From positions 1 through 48,292 of the IMG/VR virus record IMGVR_UViG_3300008107_004926: a DNA stretch of 48,292 bases. One strand, 5' to 3'. The notes beneath the pieces were generated by a model. That model was not told where the DNA came from. It worked only from the letters and a program-made list of their open reading frames with translations, and did not search any database. A program made the translations under genes and the position numbers. This document shows, piece after piece, positions 43,288-48,292 of the stretch. The stretch is from a virus. Numbering within the stretch: the stretch's first letter is position 1; each line of letters opens with the position of its first letter.

Positions 43288-44702
43288 AAGCCTACTATAA
43301 TATGTGTTTGATTATTAACTTTTGTTCTCGAGTGTTCGGTAAAGTGGCAATTACTTAACCCTTCTTCGTTTGTATTAATATGTCCTTTACTTACTTCGTT
43401 TTGAAATTTAAGTTGATTGTATCTAGTTGTTTTTTCTCTCCATTCATTATTGGTATATCCATTCTCATCATGCGCTAGTAACTTAAAAGTGCATTCTCTT
43501 CTGAAGGGAACTTCTATTAATTTACTATCTTCAATATCGTATCCAACCATTTCACAATTTACAATTTCACCATCATTACCTCTACCACTCAAATCTATCA
43601 GTTTGTAATCTTTAATGAATTTAGCATCATAATATAATTTTAATTTATGTGCTGATTTATAATCTTTAAAGTTTTGAGTTAACCCAAAGTATTTGTTATT
43701 ACTAATATCAAATATTTCATCGGGCTCTAAAGCCTCATCGTAAATTGCTACTGAGTTGATTAACCCATTAAACATCTTCTCATCATCAGTTCTTAATGGG
43801 TCTGCACAACCTAAATAAAAATATGGTTCTCTGATATAATTGTATAAAGGAGTTTTATACATCAATCGTTTAACAAACTCACCATCCTGATACATAATAA
43901 TATGTTTCTTAGTTGGATCGATTGTTATAGCTACGTTTGTTTTATAGTGAGGTTTAATATCTGTGCTTATGTATATTACTTCATTCTCATTATCAAAGAT
44001 TTCAAAGTTGTATCTCTTATAAGAACTATATGATATCAATAAATCATAACCAGGTATACCAACCACACCATAAATATCTTTATCCTTTTTGTAGTTTAAA
44101 ACAGTTTCATTTGGTGAGAAAGAAACAAATATGGTTAAAGGTCTCCTAACATTAATTACATTCTTACCTTTAACATACGCATTATTACCATTAAACTTTA
44201 ATGCTGCCGTATTACCACCAATGTTTTTTATTTCTTTCTTTTCTAAAGGAATTCCGTTCAACTTACAACGGTAGAGTAAATCATCATCTTCAAATCCCCA
44301 ACCCCAATAGTTATTTGAGTATCCGTTTATACGTCTAAACAAATCTACGGGAAATAAGGTAACACCTCCGAAGTATTCATCGAATAGTGTTCTTTTAGTT
44401 TTTGAATCAGATACGAAGTTTGTGGCTAGGTGTAATGGCACCGATGAAAAGCTGTAATCAACCTCTACCGGCAACATATCTATATCGTGAAATACAACAT
44501 AATCACAATTTAGTTTCTCAGCGGTTAAGAAACCGATGTTTAGAAGTTTACCTCTATTAAATGCAGTTCCACCATCTTGTTCCACTACAATTAGTTCGAA
44601 CTCAATACCGGCTGCGTTTAAATGTTTTGTAATACTTTTTTTGAAACTAAGCAAATGGTTATACCTATCTCTATAGGGAACTATTACACCTAATTTAGCC
44701 AT
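43284..44702 (-). CDS. GT7 (beta-1,4-galactosyltransferase-like) with inserted LamG domain 2
   Basis: 472 residues. GVIVPYRDRYNHLLSFKKSI, FNRGKLLNIGF, FHDIDMLP (Asp73-Ile-Asp75) and YWGWGFEDDDLLYRC near 133 make the core. Residues 155-395 are a LamG domain (LKFNGNNAYVKGK, FYLGCADPLRTDDEKMFNG). RRECTFKLLAHDENG and NEEGLSNCHFTEHS near 410-460 are the returning fold. Same insertion point as its tandem twin, although the LamG sequence differs more. The metal-binding and EDDD residues are intact, so catalysis is likely. Confidence 0.88.
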   Translation of the reverse strand: MAKLGVIVPYRDRYNHLLSFKKSITKHLNAAGIEFELIVVEQDGGTAFNRGKLLNIGFLTAEKLNCDYVVFHDIDMLPVEVDYSFSSVPLHLATNFVSDSKTKRTLFDEYFGGVTLFPVDLFRRINGYSNNYWGWGFEDDDLLYRCKLNGIPLEKKEIKNIGGNTAALKFNGNNAYVKGKNVINVRRPLTIFVSFSPNETVLNYKKDKDIYGVVGIPGYDLLISYSSYKRYNFEIFDNENEVIYISTDIKPHYKTNVAITIDPTKKHIIMYQDGEFVKRLMYKTPLYNYIREPYFYLGCADPLRTDDEKMFNGLINSVAIYDEALEPDEIFDISNNKYFGLTQNFKDYKSAHKLKLYYDAKFIKDYKLIDLSGRGNDGEIVNCEMVGYDIEDSKLIEVPFRRECTFKLLAHDENGYTNNEWREKTTRYNQLKFQNEVSKGHINTNEEGLSNCHFTEHSRTKVNNQTHIIVGL

Positions 44703-44708
44703 AACTTA

Positions 44709-44885
44709 TTACTCTTCAGTATTTTTGAATGTTTTGTGCCACTCATACATATAATACTGCATTCTTTCACTCCACTCATCCTTATCGATTTCTTCAAACC
44801 AGATGGTAAGTGCATCTAAAGAGTTAGCAATTTTTTCTAACGCTTTAACTTTTCTTTGTTCTAATAACATTTCTTCTTCTGTCAT
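44709..44885 (-). CDS. Small acidic protein (58 aa)
   Basis: 58 residues from ATG at 44885, which forms an ATGA overlap with the glycosyltransferase stop, to TAA at 44709. It starts MTEEEMLLEQRKVKALEKI and is helical, with WFEEIDKDEWSERM in the second half. No family recognised. The 6-nt gap to the following gene and the translational coupling support it as real. Confidence 0.72.
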   Translation of the reverse strand: MTEEEMLLEQRKVKALEKIANSLDALTIWFEEIDKDEWSERMQYYMYEWHKTFKNTEE

Positions 44886-45733
44886 AACGATACTATTTTT
44901 TTTATTAACTTATTCCAACCTCTATATCTGCGAAATTCAGCTATTGCTGAGTTTTCAAACATAAATTCATTCTTATATATATCTATTAAAAATTTAGATT
45001 TTCGTAATTCTTCATAGAGTTTTTTATACTCATCTGAGTAAGCATATTCTTGTTCAATATCGGCTACTGCTTTCACTCTTTCAATACAACTAGCATCCCA
45101 TTTAAAGTGATGAACCTGAACTGAATATGTATCAATAGGTGCTATCAATGGATGATTCCAACCTTGCCATCTCCAAGTAGTATGCCCATCAAATTCAGCG
45201 TAGTGTTGACCGGGTGTTATTTTTACATAACCTTTCTTTACACAAATCTTATTAGGACAAGCTCCACTCATTGGATGTCTAAAAAATCCCATCATAGGGA
45301 ATTGTTTGAATATAAATTCATCCGTTATATGAGGGAATGTTCCATCTTTTCCAACTCTATCAATAAATCCACCTCTAATTACATCCCATCCATTTCTTTC
45401 ACAATCGCTAATCATATCTTTAAGATTATCTTTTGGATATAAATGAAATTCATCAATATCTGCAATTACCCACCAATCATCTCCATATTTAGAAGTTGCC
45501 TGATTATATAATTTAGTAACCTCTTCCCAATCAAATATCCTATGCCTTGTTGTTCCTACAATCTTAACATTAAATAAATTATCGGTTATAGCTCTAACCT
45601 CATCATCTATATTTGGATTCAAATCTGAATTATATGTAACGATACAAATCTCATCTACATATTTTGTGTAGTGAGAAATAAAATGTGGTAATAATTCCAC
45701 ACCATGTCCAATAACAGTAACTAATCTTATCAT
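44882..45733 (-). CDS. Glycosyltransferase, GT2/GT92-type
   Basis: 283 residues. DDWWVIADIDEFHLYP near 85-100 is the metal-binding DxD strand (Asp92, Asp94), preceded by HRIFDWEEVTKLYNQA. HHFKWDASCIERVK near 208 is the conserved C-terminal His segment of these enzymes. The N-terminus LVTVIGHGVELLPHFISHY is the opening Rossmann-like strand and helix. No membrane segment is visible, so it is probably cytosolic. Coupled by ATGA to the methyltransferase gene before it. Confidence 0.85.
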   Translation of the reverse strand: MIRLVTVIGHGVELLPHFISHYTKYVDEICIVTYNSDLNPNIDDEVRAITDNLFNVKIVGTTRHRIFDWEEVTKLYNQATSKYGDDWWVIADIDEFHLYPKDNLKDMISDCERNGWDVIRGGFIDRVGKDGTFPHITDEFIFKQFPMMGFFRHPMSGACPNKICVKKGYVKITPGQHYAEFDGHTTWRWQGWNHPLIAPIDTYSVQVHHFKWDASCIERVKAVADIEQEYAYSDEYKKLYEELRKSKFLIDIYKNEFMFENSAIAEFRRYRGWNKLIKKIVSL

Positions 45734-46455
45734 TTTCTATTTAATAAAGTTATACCAGTTGATGAAGGTTTAGTAGGTAGTATTTTATGATTGAAAAGGT
45801 TTATTATATTCCAATCTTTACTATCACTTAACTTTTTTATCAACTTAGCAGGTCCATCAAATTTATCCCAATGTTTTTTAGAATCTTCCGATACAATCAA
45901 TTCGTTTTCATAAGATTCATCAGTATCATGTATCATTATAATACCTTTATCTGAAAGTATCGTTGAATATAAATCAAAATCCAACTTAACTCCTTCATAT
46001 GAGTGGTCACCATCAATAAAAAGAACATCTATTTTAATATCTTGCTTTACAAAGAAATCATAATATGCTTTTTCCGATGTTTCTTTTATAAAACGTGGAT
46101 GAAACGCACTTCTAAAAAGAGAACTCTCATCTTCTATATCGGATTTACCACCAATACCATTACAAGCATCAACAACATAAGTTGCACCAATATCTCCCCA
46201 ATTTTTATCGTTGTTTCCTTCAAATATTTTTTGTTCCCACAAATCCATTCGGGCTTGCGTCATAATTCGTGGTATAAATCCACCACCACTTCCAATACAC
46301 ACACATACCTTTGCTCTCATATGTTGAATGATGGAATATACCAATAATCCATCACCCATATGCTCTTTAGTAGCACCATGAGTCCATCTATAAGGAATAT
46401 CTACACCTTCATTTGTTGTTATAAAGTTCTCTATGTAGAATTGGTCAGTTATCAT
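45730..46455 (-). CDS. Class I SAM-dependent methyltransferase-like protein
   Basis: 241 residues. VCVCIGSGGGFIPRIM near 50-65 is the SAM-binding Gly loop. DVLFIDGDHSYEGVKLDFDL near 157 followed by KGIIMIHDT is the pattern of the Methyltransf_24/cephalosporin hydroxylase-like group, where the Asp-x-Asp-His binds metal. Probably O-methylates a small molecule or glycan. It overlaps the glycosyltransferase by 4 nt, and 26 nt separate it from the GT-A gene upstream. Confidence 0.85.
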   Translation of the reverse strand: MITDQFYIENFITTNEGVDIPYRWTHGATKEHMGDGLLVYSIIQHMRAKVCVCIGSGGGFIPRIMTQARMDLWEQKIFEGNNDKNWGDIGATYVVDACNGIGGKSDIEDESSLFRSAFHPRFIKETSEKAYYDFFVKQDIKIDVLFIDGDHSYEGVKLDFDLYSTILSDKGIIMIHDTDESYENELIVSEDSKKHWDKFDGPAKLIKKLSDSKDWNIINLFNHKILPTKPSSTGITLLNRK

Positions 46456-46481
46456 ACAATATAATTGTTAAAGATACGAAA

Positions 46482-47195
46482 TTATTCCGATTTATCCAAA
46501 TCTTTTTTATTATTTGCTTTAGAATTCCACTCCTTTTTCTTAACATCATTAGTAGATACACTTTTACCATACGCAAATGTTCCAATATGGTGAATTTCAT
46601 TACTTAGATTCATATCAATTTTTAATTGGTATCCCAATTTGTTTAATTTCTTAAAAAGTGTAAAATCTTCACCTCCCCAATCTTCAGTTTTTGGCTGATA
46701 GGTATATTCAAAGTATGGCTTTTCTAATTTTTGAAATATTTCAGTCCTCATCAACACACATCCCATACCCGAAGCTTCAGCATCTACTAATTCATCCGAA
46801 TACTGAATAGGTATCCAACTTTCCCAATCGCTTACGTCGGTATATGCAACCGATTTAAAGGGATAAGCTCTTTTCATATAGTTACACCCCACAATGTTTT
46901 CATTATGCCCTAATAGCCTTAATAATGTGGTTGGTGGGAACATCATATCACTATCTAACCAAAGAACCCATTCGGCACCAACTTCTATCGCCTGTTTGAT
47001 TAAAGATTCTCTTTGATTTATCAAAATAGTTGAGGCATCGAAAAACAAATGAGTTTCAATTCCCATTTGTGTTGTTGTTTTAACTAAATTACTTAATGAA
47101 TATGAAAAATGAGAATATACAGTATCTTTAGTTGGAACTAGTATTGCTACCGATGTTGGTAACCCTCCCCATATAGTGTTTTTGTAGATACTCAT
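46482..47195 (-). CDS. GT-A-fold glycosyltransferase
   Basis: 237 residues. VAILVPTKDTVYSHFSYSL opens the fold, and WVLWLDSDMMFPP near 76-88 is the DxD-type metal motif (Asp81, Asp83). GCNYMKRAYPFK near 103 and WGGEDFTLFKKL near 175 correspond to the acceptor and catalytic loop. Helical C-terminus with many Lys and Asn. It starts by ATGA overlap with the 148-residue gene. Sugar specificity cannot be read from sequence. Confidence 0.88.
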   Translation of the reverse strand: MSIYKNTIWGGLPTSVAILVPTKDTVYSHFSYSLSNLVKTTTQMGIETHLFFDASTILINQRESLIKQAIEVGAEWVLWLDSDMMFPPTTLLRLLGHNENIVGCNYMKRAYPFKSVAYTDVSDWESWIPIQYSDELVDAEASGMGCVLMRTEIFQKLEKPYFEYTYQPKTEDWGGEDFTLFKKLNKLGYQLKIDMNLSNEIHHIGTFAYGKSVSTNDVKKKEWNSKANNKKDLDKSE

Positions 47196-47638
47196 TTTAC
47201 GCCAGGTATTTTAGAAGTATCCATTTCAGCTTCAGCAATGGTATCATTAATAATCTTAATAAGTTCTTTTGAACGTCTAATTATTAATTTGTAATCTACT
47301 ATTGGTAGGTTACTTATAGTTTGAAATGTATCATTGGAATATCTACCATCTAAAAGAACTTCAGATGATGCCTTTCTTGCTAATTTTTCTATAGTAGCCC
47401 ATCTACTATATTCTAAATCGTTTTGTAGGAGTTTTTGAAGATTATCCGTATTGTGTGATTTTAAAATATCATCCATTATACGAATTTCCTCTTTAGAAGA
47501 GTTGGTTTTTGGAATGGATTTTAAATGTTCGTATCTAGTAACGAACTTAATTAATCTTTCTTTATCATATTCAATACCTACCCAAACTATGTTTTTTAAT
47601 TCATACTCTGATAAGTAGTCTTTGTAACCAAATTGCAT
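47192..47638 (-). CDS. Unknown 148-residue helical protein
   Basis: 148 residues beginning MQFGYKDYLSEYELKNIVWVG. Predicted helical with charged repeats and a C-terminal IPGVK tail. No family recognised. It is the first gene downstream of the best promoter in the window and is coupled to the first glycosyltransferase by ATGA. Could be an adaptor or regulator for the island, but this is speculation. Confidence 0.65.
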   Translation of the reverse strand: MQFGYKDYLSEYELKNIVWVGIEYDKERLIKFVTRYEHLKSIPKTNSSKEEIRIMDDILKSHNTDNLQKLLQNDLEYSRWATIEKLARKASSEVLLDGRYSNDTFQTISNLPIVDYKLIIRRSKELIKIINDTIAEAEMDTSKIPGVK

Positions 47639-47653
47639 AACAAAACATTTTTA

Positions 47654-47685
47654 CAAATATACGAAAAATACTTGATATTACCAAA
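47654..47685 (-). promoter_or_regulatory. Bacteroidota-type promoter heading the glycan island
   Basis: On the minus strand TTTG (47682-47685) and TATATTTG (47654-47661) are separated by 20 nt, matching the TTTG/TAnnTTTG promoter of Bacteroidota. The ATG at 47638 is only 16 nt past the -7 box, so the leader would be short, about 10 nt. This promoter sits between the last tail-fibre type gene and the island. Confidence 0.65.
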
Positions 47686-47689
47686 CATT

Positions 47690-47938
47690 TTATGGATAAT
47701 CTTGCGGTGTTGTAATACCTCCAAATTTTATACTCAATTCAGATTCAGCACCTATAGTTAAATTAGGTTGGTCTAACCCTAAATTTCGGTTTTGTCCAAT
47801 TGAAGTTCCACCACCCGATGGAGTTGAGTTTAATCCAATGTTCGTATTAGCCGCAGGTGGATATCCAGCCGATAGACCGAATGCCCTATATACCTTCCCC
47901 ATAGCAATTTCCGAACCGGTAGCAGGAATTAAACCCAT
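47690..47938 (-). CDS. Small Gly/Ser-rich virion-like protein
   Basis: 82 residues. The start MGLIPATGSEIAMGKVYRAFG is like small proteins found next to phage tail-fibre genes, which often carry GSxIxMxxV. The middle is Gly, Asn and Ser rich (NSTPSGGGTSIGQNR) and the C-terminus is beta-like. Probably a minor fibre or whisker component. It follows the S74-containing protein by 47 nt and no signal peptide is seen. Confidence 0.65.
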   Translation of the reverse strand: MGLIPATGSEIAMGKVYRAFGLSAGYPPAANTNIGLNSTPSGGGTSIGQNRNLGLDQPNLTIGAESELSIKFGGITTPQDYP

Positions 47939-47985
47939 TGTATTTTAAACTTTATTATTCAATATTAACACCACTTAGATAAGTA

Positions 47986-48292
47986 TTACTTATTTAAAAT
48001 GTTGTTTATTAACTCTCTTAACTCTTTAATTTCAGTTTGTTGGGCTACGATGGCGTTTTGCTGTTCTTTTATGGATTCAATCAATAAAGGTATAATCTTT
48101 TCGTAATTAACTGCTTTGTAACCATTTTCACGAGTAATTACTAATTCAGGCATTACTTCTTCAATTTCTTGCGCAATTACTCCGTAATCTTTGCCTGTAT
48201 ATGTTTTTTGATTTTCGTTCCAATCAAATGTGTAACCCGAAATATTATTAATGATTGTTAAAGGTGATTCTATTTTTTGGATATTATTTTTT
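47986..48292 (-). CDS. C-terminus of tail fibre/appendage with S74 intramolecular chaperone
   Basis: The frame is open from the window edge to TAA at 47986, giving 101 codons of a longer protein whose start lies outside. IQKIESPLTIINNISGYTF and DYGVIAQEIEEVMPELV are the S74 (endosialidase-type) chaperone signature. A heptad-rich tail EQQNAIVAQQTEIKELRELI ends the protein. S74 domains trimerise phage fibres and are often cleaved off. The catalytic Ser/Lys of the S74 domain would be just upstream, outside the window. Confidence 0.9.
   Translation of the reverse strand, partial: KNNIQKIESPLTIINNISGYTFDWNENQKTYTGKDYGVIAQEIEEVMPELVITRENGYKAVNYEKIIPLLIESIKEQQNAIVAQQTEIKELRELINNILNK

Noticed and set aside
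1-48292. CRISPR array, tRNA genes, reverse transcriptase/DGR, integrase or insertion sequence
   Set aside because: I looked for direct-repeat arrays, cloverleaf-like segments, RT-type motifs and transposase genes and saw none.

Overview
The window is best read as part of a contractile-tailed (myovirus-type, T4-like tail module) bacteriophage genome. It is AT-rich, and every gene I can support lies on the minus strand, so transcription runs from high to low coordinates. The host is probably in the Bacteroidota: the best promoter (TTTG, 20-nt spacer, TATATTTG upstream of 47638) has the layout known for that phylum, and leaders are A-rich with little Shine-Dalgarno signal. No integrase, tRNA, rRNA, CRISPR array or insertion sequence was seen.

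Layout in transcription order. (1) 48292-47690, tail-fibre end: the C-terminus of a protein with an S74 intramolecular chaperone domain and a small Gly/Ser-rich virion-like protein. (2) 47638-11407, an island of about 36 kb of carbohydrate and small-molecule enzymes, mostly joined by ATGA, TAATG or short overlaps. It holds two classical GT-A enzymes, two galactosyltransferase-like proteins each interrupted by a LamG domain, four GT-B-like paralogues, nine divergent SGNH-like proteins, three radical SAM enzymes (one with a B12-type domain), two Fe/2-oxoglutarate oxygenase-like proteins, an amidinotransferase, a carbamoyltransferase, a short DegT-type aminotransferase, an RmlC-type epimerase, three NAD-sugar epimerase/dehydratases, a two-gene TPP enzyme, a methyltransferase, a divergent MetK-like protein and a few unknowns. 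(3) 11376-11011, a small phage-type protein of unknown role. (4) 10863 to 1, tail genes in T4-like order: sheath, tube, gp26-like chaperone, gp51-like chaperone domain (apparently reached by a ribosomal frameshift), a small protein, tape measure, tube-cap-like baseplate protein, LysM/gp53-like wedge protein, and a large baseplate protein cut by the window edge.

How the genes fit together (inference): the SDRs, RmlC, DegT, TPP enzyme, radical SAM enzymes and oxygenases could make unusual activated sugars. The glycosyltransferases would assemble them, and the carbamoyl-, amidino-, methyl- and SGNH-type enzymes would decorate them. The target could be the phage's own fibres or virion, or the host surface. 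The most unusual points are the nine SGNH-like paralogues with an altered active-site block, the LamG domains inserted inside the galactosyltransferase fold, the +1/-2 frameshift between gp26 and gp51, the MetK-like protein, and a TATATTTATA box that marks the head of most transcription units.
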